From Candidatus Segatella mututuai (lineage in GTDB: Bacteria > Bacteroidota > Bacteroidia > Bacteroidales > Bacteroidaceae), in assembly GCA_002439605.1 (NCBI GenBank), contig DJOI01000004.1, positions 1 through 28,323 on the forward strand: DNA of 28,323 nucleotides, written 5' to 3'. The stretch's first letter is position 1. The number at the start of each line of letters is the position of its first letter. The notes under the pieces were generated by a model. It saw only the letters and a list, made by a program, of their open reading frames with translations, searched no databases and had not been told where the DNA came from. Below are positions 6,777-15,284 of the stretch, piece by piece. A program made the translations under genes and the position numbers.

Positions 6777-8123
6777 CTAAACCAGCACCATATCCTTTCG
6801 CTCCTCGAAATCGGAGATAACATCGATGATTGCTCCTGAAATCTCTGACGACACATACGAGAAATCCTTCTTTTGGCGAATAGCCTTGAGGAAGGAGAGA
6901 AGCATATAACGCAACCCCTCGCCATCCAACTGGTAGAAATATCGCTTATTGTTCTGGGGATCCTCATACCTCACCTCAAAATAGTCTGTCTTCCACCATG
7001 GAGCCGGCACATAGATATAGCCTTTGGTGCCGGAGATGACAAGGGAGCCTTCCGACTTCACGCCCTGTCCTACCTTGAGCGAAGCCACAGCGTGTGGATA
7101 AACAAAGGAAATCTTGGTGAATGCATCATATTTTTTCTCCTCGTCCAGGAAATGAGTGGCAATCTGCTTGGTTGCGTAATCCGTCCCTAACAACTGGAAA
7201 ATAGGCAATAGCGCCGTAGGTCCCCAGGCACAGATGCTGTTCCATTCGTAGAGATTCTTCTGGGAATCTTGGGTAGGATCGAAATCTATAAGACTGGTGC
7301 AAGTGGCATCCACCGACATGATGTCGCCAATGATCCCCCCCTTTGCCAAAAGCAAGAGGCGATAATAGGCTACAGAGTAAGCCGTCTTGATGGAATCCAT
7401 CAAGACCAACTGCTTTTGCCGAGCTATCTTGAGAAGTTCTTGCCATTGGTTCGCATCCATGGTGATGGGTGACTCGCACAATACATGTTTGCCTTGTTCC
7501 AATGCCTCCTTGATCTGTACATAATGCAACGATGGTGCGGAAATGACATAGAGCGCATCGCTATCTGCCAATAATTCTTGATAAGAATCCACCTGATTTT
7601 CCTGCTTACACAATGTCTTAGACAGATATGTATCGTTCAAGGTGAAAACCTTGCCTGACTCCAAACCATTCACATACTGCGACTCACGCTCTATCTTGTT
7701 GAGGATGGGCGACTCACCCACCAAGCCGAGCCGAATTGGCTGTTGCTCACTACGGATTTCTGTGCTCGACACACCAGTGGTGCGATCGAGATACACCACC
7801 TTGCAATAAGCTTTGAGATAGTCGAACTTACCCTTCCAGTCGGAGCCAACGGTAAAGATATCGACATCATAACGCTTGATGTCATCAATCTTCTGCCCCT
7901 CGTACTCCTCGACAATTATCTCATCGGCAAGACCTGTAGCCCGCACAGCCTCTATGCGCTCCATGAGTGATTGTTGTACGTTAATCTTACCTCGCTCACG
8001 ATCGAAGGTATCCGAAGTGACACCTACTATGAGATAATCGCCCAAAGCCTTGGCACGTTCCAAAAGGCGTATGTGCCCGTAGTGCAAGAGGTCGTAAGTA
8101 CCATATGTGATGACTTTTATCAT
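6777..8123 (-). CDS. TagD-like cytidylyltransferase fused to a Gfo/Idh/MocA-type oxidoreductase domain
   Basis: A 448-residue fusion. Residues 1-125 are a glycerol-3-phosphate cytidylyltransferase-like domain: GTYDLLHYGH (8-17, with the HxGH catalytic motif) and RTTGVSST (114-121), the counterpart of the RTxGISTT motif. It would activate a polyol phosphate with CTP. Residues about 130-448 resemble Gfo/Idh/MocA NAD(P)-dependent oxidoreductases, with SAPSLHYVQIKEAL and GKHVLCESP (211-219). Two features are odd: the Rossmann loop reads GLVGESP instead of GxGxxG, and the usual E-K-P is E217-S218-P219, so the catalytic/substrate lysine is absent. The start overlaps the stop of the upstream aminotransferase as ATGA, implying translational coupling. 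The native substrate is unknown; a glycerol- or aminopolyol-phosphate is an inference from the neighbours. Confidence 0.85.
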   Translation of the reverse strand: MIKVITYGTYDLLHYGHIRLLERAKALGDYLIVGVTSDTFDRERGKINVQQSLMERIEAVRATGLADEIIVEEYEGQKIDDIKRYDVDIFTVGSDWKGKFDYLKAYCKVVYLDRTTGVSSTEIRSEQQPIRLGLVGESPILNKIERESQYVNGLESGKVFTLNDTYLSKTLCKQENQVDSYQELLADSDALYVISAPSLHYVQIKEALEQGKHVLCESPITMDANQWQELLKIARQKQLVLMDSIKTAYSVAYYRLLLLAKGGIIGDIMSVDATCTSLIDFDPTQDSQKNLYEWNSICAWGPTALLPIFQLLGTDYATKQIATHFLDEEKKYDAFTKISFVYPHAVASLKVGQGVKSEGSLVISGTKGYIYVPAPWWKTDYFEVRYEDPQNNKRYFYQLDGEGLRYMLLSFLKAIRQKKDFSYVSSEISGAIIDVISDFEERKDMVLV

Positions 8124-9202
8124 AACAATCCTTTGTTTTGCAAATCCTTAAGGGCATTAACCAACATGGTATTGTCTTTTATTGTGAGGTTGCCAAGGTG
8201 CCCTACACGGAACACCTTCTCAGCCATGTCGCCACCATTAGGACATACCCAGATGCCATACTCATCCTTCAGCTTGAGGAAGATGTCGTAAGCCGAAGCA
8301 TGGAGAGGATGGAGCGGAGTGACAGCATTCGACATCGACTTGGAAACGATGGTAAAAGGCAAGTCCCGGATTTTGCTACGGAAGTCTTCTGCCAGCATCT
8401 TCATTCTGCGGTTCTCGCTCTCGACACCTCCATTTCGCTCTATCTCACGCAAACGAGCATTGATTTGCAGCAAAATTCCTACTGCAGGAGTAAAGGGAGT
8501 CTGCCCGCGCTCGCCATTTTTCAGGGCATCCTTCAGGTCGAAGTACATCGACTTTACCTGGTTAGCTTCCACGCGCTTCTGAGCCTCAACATCGAGAACA
8601 ACAACCGATATGCCCGGAGGGCAAGCCAGGGCTTTCTGCGAACCTGTTATCATCACGTTGACACCCAATGCCTGCATGTCGAATGGGTCGGCGAGGAACG
8701 AGCTGATGGAGTCAACAGCCAAGAACATTTTGTTGCGATGGCAAAAGTCGCTTATCATCTTTATGTCGTAGAGAACACCCGTAGAGGTTTCGTGCAGGTT
8801 GACTAAGAATCCCGTGTAGCCTTGCCCTTCATAGGCACTCAACTCTTCGGCAGTCAACGGATTGCCCATCTCCAACTTGATTTCGGTATGAGGAATGTCG
8901 TGTATCTGGCACAGTTGCACGAAGCGATGACCAAAGCTGCCTCCATTGACCACCAGCACCTTGTCGGCTGGTGTAAAGACATTCATCACCACAGCCTCCA
9001 TCGAGGCCGTGCCAGAGCCTGTGATAAACACCACACGAGACTCGTCCGAAGCCTTGGCAAACTTTTTCATCAATCGTTCGTTCTCCTTCATCGTCACCGA
9101 GAACTCTGCTGTTCTGAAATAGGGTACCTGCTCGGCACCTATGGCCCGCACCTCGTCGCTTGCCATCACTGGGCCTACCGTAAAGTTTAACATTTCCTTC
9201 AT
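8120..9202 (-). CDS. Class V PLP aminotransferase (alanine-glyoxylate / phosphonate transaminase-like)
   Basis: A 360-residue fold-type I aminotransferase of class V. PLP contacts are visible: GSGTASMEA (62-70, phosphate loop), DSISSF (164-169, Asp against the pyridine nitrogen) and the Schiff-base lysine K190 in ITGSQKALACPPG (185-197). The GSQKAL-x-x-PPG context is closest to alanine/serine-glyoxylate aminotransferases; PhnW-type 2-aminoethylphosphonate transaminases are related. It lies 13 bp after the TagF-like gene and overlaps the next gene by 4 bp, so it belongs to the same operon. Sitting between a polyol-phosphate transferase and a cytidylyltransferase-oxidoreductase, it may install an amine on a small keto/aldehyde intermediate of the activated donor. 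No phosphoenolpyruvate mutase is nearby, so a phosphonate role has no support in this window. Confidence 0.82.
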   Translation of the reverse strand: MKEMLNFTVGPVMASDEVRAIGAEQVPYFRTAEFSVTMKENERLMKKFAKASDESRVVFITGSGTASMEAVVMNVFTPADKVLVVNGGSFGHRFVQLCQIHDIPHTEIKLEMGNPLTAEELSAYEGQGYTGFLVNLHETSTGVLYDIKMISDFCHRNKMFLAVDSISSFLADPFDMQALGVNVMITGSQKALACPPGISVVVLDVEAQKRVEANQVKSMYFDLKDALKNGERGQTPFTPAVGILLQINARLREIERNGGVESENRRMKMLAEDFRSKIRDLPFTIVSKSMSNAVTPLHPLHASAYDIFLKLKDEYGIWVCPNGGDMAEKVFRVGHLGNLTIKDNTMLVNALKDLQNKGLL

Positions 9203-9215
9203 CCTTATTATGATC

Positions 9216-10274
9216 TTATTGTCTTTTTATTCTTCCAAAAGTCTTGATGCTCGTATACTTGCGCCACAGGTTGAGCTTTCTCTTGGCCGGCACGCCGTGG
9301 CGACGAATATATTCCTCGGCTCCGGCTATCATGCGCTCGCACACCTTTCCGTCCAAATAGGGGTCGTAGTTGTCTACTATCCACTGTCGCTTGGCTATTG
9401 CCGCCGGGTCGGTCAGGGCGTGGTCGTAAGCTGCAATGAGCAGCGACGGCTCGTTGATGTTCTCCCAGTAGATGTTCTTCGAGATGGTACCCAACGTGAT
9501 GACAGGACGCGAGAGCAACAGGAACTCATAGATGGTAGACGAGGTGTCGCTGATGAGCACATCCGACATGAGCTGATACTTGGTAACATTCTCTCCTTTG
9601 TCGATGAAGACGATGTCTTTCCTCTCGCCCGCCCAGTCGCGATACTCGTCCACCCACTCCTGTCTGGTCAGCGGATGAAACTTCATCAGCACCAAGGCAT
9701 TTCGTTCCTCAGCCAGTCTGCCGAGCTGATCCTTGATGTAAGGCAGCGATGTGAGCTTGGGTGAGAAGGTGGGCGCATAGAGGATGATGGTCTTCTTGCC
9801 ACTCTGGCAGAGCAACCGTTCGCGCTCTGCGTCATATTTGTGCAGATTGGCCTTTATCCAGTCTTGCTTGGGCCATCCAGTCTCAAGCACCTCAAAGTCG
9901 CCATATTTCTTTGCCAGCTCCTTGAAGTGCGAGGTGAAGTAAGGACCTTGTGTAAAATAGGTATCGAAGTATCTGCGTATAACCCAGTGGTCTTTCTTCT
10001 CGGCAGCATAGCCGTGGAACACCTGTATCTTGACCCCTGGCAGATAGTAGGGCACGATGTTGCCTGGCACATAGATAGCTTCGGGCGAGAAGTCGTAAAC
10101 CTCCTGCATGGAGCCTGTCCACCTCACCTTATCGGCATACTCGAACCTGTCTATCTTGGGCTGGTGAATGTACCACAGTACCTCGTGGGGCAAGTGGCTG
10201 TCAGTCACGTATTCCTGTATTGGGTTGAGTATGTCGATGGCATATTTGTTCTCACAAAACAGCACGATTCTCAT
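9216..10274 (-). CDS. CDP-glycerol glycerophosphotransferase (TagF/TarF) family protein
   Basis: A 352-residue protein matching the glycerophosphotransferase domain of teichoic-acid polymerases and primases, which move polyol phosphate from a CDP carrier to a membrane acceptor. Family landmarks are VFHGYAAEKK (85-94, HG base region), ETGWPKQD (131-138), ILYAPTF (164-170), MKFHP (197-201) and ISDTSSTIYEF (241-251), the donor-binding segment. The C-terminus is strongly basic (last 22 residues with nine Lys/Arg), as expected for peripheral inner-membrane attachment. It is shorter than the polymerase TagF and closer in size to single-domain TagB/TarF enzymes. It lies 24 bp after the LtaS-like gene. 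The transferred group is likely glycerol phosphate or a derivative. Confidence 0.85.
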   Translation of the reverse strand: MRIVLFCENKYAIDILNPIQEYVTDSHLPHEVLWYIHQPKIDRFEYADKVRWTGSMQEVYDFSPEAIYVPGNIVPYYLPGVKIQVFHGYAAEKKDHWVIRRYFDTYFTQGPYFTSHFKELAKKYGDFEVLETGWPKQDWIKANLHKYDAERERLLCQSGKKTIILYAPTFSPKLTSLPYIKDQLGRLAEERNALVLMKFHPLTRQEWVDEYRDWAGERKDIVFIDKGENVTKYQLMSDVLISDTSSTIYEFLLLSRPVITLGTISKNIYWENINEPSLLIAAYDHALTDPAAIAKRQWIVDNYDPYLDGKVCERMIAGAEEYIRRHGVPAKRKLNLWRKYTSIKTFGRIKRQ

Positions 10275-10298
10275 ATCTTTGCTTTTTCTTGTTGTTTA

Positions 10299-12293
10299 CT
10301 ACTTTTTGTTGTTCTCATTGGCATACACCAGTCGGTTTTGCGTCATTCGCTCCATGTACGACTGTATGATGGCCTTCACCTGACGCTCCATCTCCTGACG
10401 CACCTTTGGTTCCTTGTCTGCCACATTGTTCTTTAGCAACAGGTCGGTGCGGAACTTGTACATTGCCTTTGTCTTCTGCCCGTCCCACTGCAGCAGGTAG
10501 TCGCCCCTCACATACTGATAGAAGCCATTGATGTAGTTCACCGCCCATGTATCCTTGGCTGGCGTTGTGAGCAGGTCGATGCCGAAGCCCACGTACTTCT
10601 TGTCGTAGCCCAAGTAACTCAGCACCGTGGGCATGATGTCTATCTGCTGGGCTATGGCGTCGCGCATGCCAGGCTTGAACTCACCACTCGGGTCGAAAAA
10701 GATGATAGGCGAGCAGAAACCTCCCAAGTCGGTCTGATAATACGCATGGTCGCTCAAGTTGGTGTGGTCGGATGTAATCACGAAGAGCGTGTTCTTATAC
10801 CAAGGCATAGTCTTCGCCTTGGCGAAAAACTTTCGCAAGGCATAGTCTGTGTAGCGTATGCACTTATGAATAACAATGCCTTCCTCCGGGAATACCTTCT
10901 TATACTTATCTGGAATGACATACGGATGATGAGAAGATGCGGTAAAGAGAGCTGTCATGAAAGGCTGCTTCAGCTCGCCCATCTTGGTGGCATAAAACTG
11001 CATGAAAGGCTCGTCCCATATCGCCCAAGTTCCGTCGAAGTCCTTGTCTCCATCAAAGCGCTTGTCCGCATCATATTCCGTACGGCCAAAATAATCCGTG
11101 AAGCCCGAGGTGCGGGCAAAAGCCTGGAAGCCCATCGAACCATTCTCAGCCCCATGGAAGAAGGCGGAGTAATAGCCCTTCTTCTTCAGCTCGCCAGCCA
11201 GTCCGCTCACATTGTTCATCGACGCTGGTGTGAGGAAGAAAGGCTCTACAAACATCGGAATGCTCGACAAGATACTGGGCATTCCGTCGATGCTCTTCCT
11301 GCCATTGCAATAGGAGTACAGATAGGTGGCGCTGTGCTGCATCAGCGAGTCGACAAAAGGCGTATAGCCCTTGTATCTTCCGCCGTCGAGCCACTTGTTG
11401 AAACCACCAATATACTCTCGTCCGAAACTCTCGATGATGATTACCACCACGTTTTTCCTACGCTTCACAAGCGTATCGGAAGGAACATGGATGGGCGAAT
11501 AGATGGCATCGAGTTGCTTCTCCGTATAGTAGTTCGGCACTTCGAAGACGGGCTTGTCGATGGTACGGATGATGGAGAAAGGAGTGTTCAGCACAATAGC
11601 AGCCTCCTGCGGACGCTCCACGTACTGGTTGGCGTTGCTGATGGTGATGGGGCGCACGGCTGTGGTGAATCCGCCTCGCATGCCTGCCACACAGAAAGGC
11701 ACGAATACGACAAGGCAAGCCGTCTGAACGGCATAGTATCTTGCCATGGGTTTCAGCCTGTAGGGACGCTTTACCGATTCGGGAACATCGCCCTTGGGCA
11801 TGCGGTAGAAATACCATAGCGCAGCTATTAGCACCACGCCGATGAGCACCAAATACCAGTGGCGCAAAAGCTCCACACCGAAGATGCTGCCTAAATTGTT
11901 CTCATTCTTGAACTCCGAGAACACTGTTACCGTAGTGCGACGGGTAGTGTACTGGAAGTATACGCTGTCGGTAAGATTGGCCACTATGCTCAAGGCATTC
12001 ACCACGACAAACACCCATTTGGCTACATTCTGATACAAGGCACTCTCCTTGTAGTGGATGGGGAAAAGCATCAGGAGCGCATAGAGTGCGTTGGTATAGA
12101 GAATGGCCGAGGAATCGAAGTACCAACCTCCCACGAGCATCTCGCCAAAAGCCTGCCAGGTAAGCGAGTCGGAGAACATGCTCCAGTTGACCGCCAAAAA
12201 CACCAGGCGGCATATTTCATAAACGATGTATACCATCGCCATATTGATGACGAAGCAGAGTGGCGAGGTAAACAAATTTCTCTTTAGTCTCAC
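10299..12293 (-). CDS. LtaS-like (sulfatase-fold) membrane phosphotransferase
   Basis: A 664-residue protein with about five N-terminal membrane segments within residues 10-205 and a periplasmic alkaline-phosphatase/sulfatase-fold domain. Metal and catalytic sites seen are VVIIIESFGRE (283-293, Glu288), the nucleophile loop GRKSIDGMPS (331-340; Ser334 occupies the place of the LtaS threonine), FFHGAENGS (378-386), SSHHPY (453-458) and TSDHTNLSDH (507-516; Asp509, His510). The family includes lipoteichoic acid synthase, phosphoglycerol transferase MdoB and phosphoethanolamine transferases, all using a phospholipid head group as donor. It is the first gene of a four-gene minus-strand operon behind a clear promoter. 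The substrate is probably phosphoglycerol or phosphoethanolamine put onto a surface glycan or lipid; this is an inference. Confidence 0.87.
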   Translation of the reverse strand: MRLKRNLFTSPLCFVINMAMVYIVYEICRLVFLAVNWSMFSDSLTWQAFGEMLVGGWYFDSSAILYTNALYALLMLFPIHYKESALYQNVAKWVFVVVNALSIVANLTDSVYFQYTTRRTTVTVFSEFKNENNLGSIFGVELLRHWYLVLIGVVLIAALWYFYRMPKGDVPESVKRPYRLKPMARYYAVQTACLVVFVPFCVAGMRGGFTTAVRPITISNANQYVERPQEAAIVLNTPFSIIRTIDKPVFEVPNYYTEKQLDAIYSPIHVPSDTLVKRRKNVVVIIIESFGREYIGGFNKWLDGGRYKGYTPFVDSLMQHSATYLYSYCNGRKSIDGMPSILSSIPMFVEPFFLTPASMNNVSGLAGELKKKGYYSAFFHGAENGSMGFQAFARTSGFTDYFGRTEYDADKRFDGDKDFDGTWAIWDEPFMQFYATKMGELKQPFMTALFTASSHHPYVIPDKYKKVFPEEGIVIHKCIRYTDYALRKFFAKAKTMPWYKNTLFVITSDHTNLSDHAYYQTDLGGFCSPIIFFDPSGEFKPGMRDAIAQQIDIMPTVLSYLGYDKKYVGFGIDLLTTPAKDTWAVNYINGFYQYVRGDYLLQWDGQKTKAMYKFRTDLLLKNNVADKEPKVRQEMERQVKAIIQSYMERMTQNRLVYANENNKK

Positions 12294-12336
12294 GTTTGTG
12301 TTATTTTTGCTGTTTATTACATGTTGTTACAGCTGG

Positions 12337-12368
12337 CAAAATTACTTAAAAATCATGTACTGAGCAAA
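12337..12368 (-). promoter_or_regulatory. Bacteroidetes-type promoter of the teichoic-like operon
   Basis: On the minus strand the -33 element TTTG (12365-12368) is followed after exactly 20 bp by the -7 element TAATTTTG (12337-12344). Transcription would start near 12330, giving a leader of about 35 bases before the LtaS-like start codon. It is the best promoter match in the window. Confidence 0.75.
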
Positions 12369-12389
12369 TAATTGGCTACGTATTTTGCC

Positions 12390-14366
12390 TTACCACTTCC
12401 ATTTCACTTGTATTTCGACATCAGTCTGCGAGGAACCGTCTATCTGCTGCAGTCCCGACGAAATGTGGCCGCGGTCGAAATACTTGGTGCCGCCCACCTT
12501 GCAGAGAGCTACGAGATGGCTGCCCGCATCGGCTCGGGCTGTCAGCACAAGGCGCATGCCCCGACCAAAGAAGCTGCCAAAGCGAGTACCGTAAAGCAAC
12601 GTGGGCTCGCTGGCATAAATGCGTGACGCATAGTCGTCGGTACAGAAGTAGCCTGCCATGCCCGCCAGCCTCAACCAACGCCATCTGCAAGTTGCCTGTT
12701 GGCTTGCCATCCAACCTCGACTTGCCACTTCAGCCTCGCGCACATGGCTCATGTCGAGTTGAGTCTTGCAACTCCAGTTTCCGCCCCCATACGTGGCGTA
12801 GAGCCTACCTCGCTGGGTCTGCTCGCCCTGCTTGTCACGATAACGGTAACGAGCACCCAACAACGTTGAGCCCGACGGGCGGAAGGCTATGCCGAGCAGG
12901 TTGTCCCAACTGTGCGTGCTGCCCGTGGTGCCGAACTTGGGCCAGGCAAAATAAGCCACGTCGGTATAAGCAGTCACATTCCATCTGTCGGTAGGCGACC
13001 AGCTGCCGCCCAAATACACGCCACTCTCGTCCTGCACGCTGGTTCCGTCGGCAAAGGCACAAGCATAAAGCGAATAGTAGCGATAGGGATAAAAGCGCTG
13101 GAGAGCCACCAACGAGAAGTGGTTGGAGAAGACATAGCTCATGGCGTTGACTGTAGCCACGACACCACACGAGCCTGTTGCCGTCTCGCCTTGCACCACA
13201 AACCGAGGCGACACATAGGCATAGTCTACACTCGCATTCCAGAATGCACTCCCGGCAGGTGCGAACCGTTTGTACAGCAACTTACGGTTGGGCGTGAGGG
13301 GCAGCGAGAAAGAGTTGTAGAAGCCCGTGGCTCCTACATGCAGAGCACCCTTTCGATAGCCCACATTGCCACCTGCAAGGAAAGCCGACGCCACATTCTT
13401 CTTCGCCATCTCGGAGGTTGTGCGATGCAGGCCAGAGGTTAGGATGGTCTGTATGCCTCCGTCCTTCAGCGTGGCATCTATCTTGCGATACGAGACAAAA
13501 CCTGTCACATCGAGTCCGCGCGCCACGGTCACCGTGGCTGCCGCTCCCTGCAAATAGTTGGCGGCATAGCGCGAGCTGTGCACCCTGACCACGTTGCTGT
13601 TGCGTCCCAAAGCCGAGAGTGTGGACAACTTGCCAAACGAGAAGTCGTTGTTCAGTATCAGTCCCATGCCCTCATGCAGCCTATAGCGTCCCAAGGTGAG
13701 GTTTTTCAACCTTCCCCAACTACGTATCTGCAGATAAAAAGAATAGAAATCGTAGCCTGCGCCGTTGCCGTTGCTCATGAAGGGTTCGCCCGCGTCCTTC
13801 GACCCCGTGAACCCCATCTTCACCTTGTCGCCATAACGAAACTGATAGCGTAGCCAATGCTTGTAACGGCTTCCCAAATAACTGCCATCGACATCGCCCT
13901 TGCGTTCATACAGAGGCACTTTCACCATAGCCATCAGTTCGTGCTTGCCATATTTCGCTATCTGGCGCAGAGAAGGAAAGCTCCTTGCCTCCACCTCGCC
14001 AGCATAGACAAAGCATGACAGCAACTGGCGTTGCGTCCACGACATGCCGTTTATCATGGCCAGCTCGCCCAGGCTCTTCATTGCCCCATAGCGATAAATG
14101 TAGGCTTCGATGTCCTCTATCTGCTGAGCGGTGAGAAACGGCAGGCGCTGCAGGTCTTCAGTCGTGGCGGTATTGATGTTGATGGGGTGTTCCGCCAACT
14201 CGTTCAGTACGTCCTCGTATTCCTCCCACGACTGACCCTCAAAGTCCTCCACGTCGCTCAGCTGATCCAGATATTGCTGCCACGCAGCAACAGTTGTTTC
14301 TTTCTGAGCCAGGACCATACCCGACATCAACCATACGAGCAAGAGCCATATTGTCCTCTTCGTCAT
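12390..14366 (-). CDS. Helix-hairpin-helix domain outer-membrane beta-barrel protein
   Basis: A 658-residue exported protein. Residues 1-20 form a signal peptide ending VLA, with Gln21 as the predicted new N-terminus. A ComEA-like helix-hairpin-helix module spans about 61-118 with the signature PININTATTEDLQRLPFL. From about 150 on, alternating aromatic/polar strands (for example KHWLRYQFRYGDKV, SFYLQIRSWGRL, LGARYRYRDKQ) suggest a beta-barrel, and the chain ends in KWKW, typical of a last outer-membrane strand with a terminal aromatic residue. This architecture recurs in Bacteroidetes but has no assigned role; DNA uptake is sometimes suggested from the ComEA-type motif. The gene is GC-richer than the glycan cluster (36 G/C in 12901-12960) and is divergent from the DUF4294 gene. 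Confidence 0.82.
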   Translation of the reverse strand: MTKRTIWLLLVWLMSGMVLAQKETTVAAWQQYLDQLSDVEDFEGQSWEEYEDVLNELAEHPININTATTEDLQRLPFLTAQQIEDIEAYIYRYGAMKSLGELAMINGMSWTQRQLLSCFVYAGEVEARSFPSLRQIAKYGKHELMAMVKVPLYERKGDVDGSYLGSRYKHWLRYQFRYGDKVKMGFTGSKDAGEPFMSNGNGAGYDFYSFYLQIRSWGRLKNLTLGRYRLHEGMGLILNNDFSFGKLSTLSALGRNSNVVRVHSSRYAANYLQGAAATVTVARGLDVTGFVSYRKIDATLKDGGIQTILTSGLHRTTSEMAKKNVASAFLAGGNVGYRKGALHVGATGFYNSFSLPLTPNRKLLYKRFAPAGSAFWNASVDYAYVSPRFVVQGETATGSCGVVATVNAMSYVFSNHFSLVALQRFYPYRYYSLYACAFADGTSVQDESGVYLGGSWSPTDRWNVTAYTDVAYFAWPKFGTTGSTHSWDNLLGIAFRPSGSTLLGARYRYRDKQGEQTQRGRLYATYGGGNWSCKTQLDMSHVREAEVASRGWMASQQATCRWRWLRLAGMAGYFCTDDYASRIYASEPTLLYGTRFGSFFGRGMRLVLTARADAGSHLVALCKVGGTKYFDRGHISSGLQQIDGSSQTDVEIQVKWKW

Positions 14367-14439
14367 CTTTTGGGCTTTTAGGTTAATACACAGATTGTCG
14401 TTATTGCTTAGGTGTGTACGAGCATCCCGTCGTACCCCA

Positions 14440-14447
14440 CAAAGATA
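14440..14447 (-). promoter_or_regulatory. -7 box for the HhH/beta-barrel gene
   Basis: The minus strand reads TATCTTTG, matching TAnnTTTG, about 74 bases before the start codon at 14366. No good -33 element is seen 19-21 bp upstream, so the call is tentative. Confidence 0.45.
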
Positions 14448-14487
14448 CTGTAAAATAATGAAAAAGAAGAAGAAAATGACAAATATT

Positions 14488-14519
14488 TTTCTTTAAGTGC
14501 GAAAATATCGTTACTTTTG
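14488..14519 (+). promoter_or_regulatory. Promoter of the DUF4294 gene
   Basis: The -7 element TACTTTTG (14512-14519) matches TAnnTTTG and lies 24 bases before the ATG at 14544. The -33 region, 20 bp further up, is a T-rich match (TTTTT) lacking the G. With the opposite -7 box at 14440 this makes a divergent promoter region. Confidence 0.5.
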
Positions 14520-14543
14520 CGCACGGAATAAGAAATCTGAAAT

Positions 14544-15188
14544 ATGAGAAGACTTTTGCCCATGCTTTTTTTAGCAATCCTTTCCGCACACTCCGTGCCA
14601 GCCTTGGCGCAGAGCAACGACGCGTCTCATCCCGAAGACAGGGAAGTGGACATGGACGCACCCACCTTCGACCCCATGGTGAAGGTAGGGAAGGTGCTGC
14701 TCGGAAAGGACAGCGTGCAGTATGTCGAGGTCAACAAGGTGTACATCTATCCTGAGCCCGAGTTCAAGGATGCCAAACAGCGCATGGCTTACAACCGCTT
14801 GGTTTACAATGTAAAGAAAGTATTGCCCATCGCCAAGGAGGTAAGGCAAATCATCTTGGAAACCGGTGCTTACCTGGAAACGCTGCCCAACAAGAAAGCG
14901 AAAGACGAGCACATGAAGCGAGTGGAGAAAGACATCAAGCGCGAATACACGCCACGCATGAAAAAGCTCACCTACGCCCAGGGCAAGCTCTGCATCAAGT
15001 TGGTTTATCGAGAGTGCAACTCGTCTTCCTATCAGCTGATACAAGCTTTCCTTGGTCCTATCCGTGCTGGCTTCTACCAGGCTTTTGCCGCCCTCTTCGG
15101 CGCCAGCCTTACCAAGAAATACGACCCCAACGGCGTCGACCGCCTTACCGAACGTGTGGTAAGGCAAGTGGAGTCGGGACAACTCTAA
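14544..15188 (+). CDS. DUF4294 domain exported protein
   Basis: A 214-residue protein of the Bacteroidetes DUF4294 family, whose function is not known. A signal peptide covers residues 1-22 (MRRLLPMLFLAIL... ending ALA), again followed by Gln. The mature part carries the family core: VNKVYIYPEPEFKDAKQRMAYNRL, then a long helical, Lys/Arg-rich stretch (about 85-150) with YNVKKVLPIAKEV and LTYAQGKLCIKLVYRE, and a C-terminal segment GAGFYQAF-like (FYQAFAALFGASLTKKYDP). It is monocistronic, divergent from the HhH protein and convergent with the cyclotransferase gene. A periplasmic location is inferred from the signal peptide. No clear terminator is seen in the 96 bases that follow. Confidence 0.82.
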   Translation: MRRLLPMLFLAILSAHSVPALAQSNDASHPEDREVDMDAPTFDPMVKVGKVLLGKDSVQYVEVNKVYIYPEPEFKDAKQRMAYNRLVYNVKKVLPIAKEVRQIILETGAYLETLPNKKAKDEHMKRVEKDIKREYTPRMKKLTYAQGKLCIKLVYRECNSSSYQLIQAFLGPIRAGFYQAFAALFGASLTKKYDPNGVDRLTERVVRQVESGQL

Positions 15189-15284
15189 CTTTTATGACCA
15201 AGGGAGGTCTTAAGAAATGAAAGAAACCACCCATCGAAGACTCGTATAACTCGGACAAGATTACCTCTGCACCAGAAGTGAAAA

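Noticed and set aside
8120..9202. Phosphonate (2-aminoethylphosphonate) pathway for the aminotransferase operon
   Set aside because: No phosphoenolpyruvate mutase or phosphonopyruvate decarboxylase is in the window, and the lysine context (GSQKALACPPG) is nearer to alanine-glyoxylate aminotransferases. It is left only as a remote alternative.
10746..11819. A 357-codon plus-strand frame antisense to the LtaS-like gene
   Set aside because: It mirrors a clearly conserved sulfatase-fold gene, and its translation has no domain pattern. Long antisense frames are expected in GC-richer genes.
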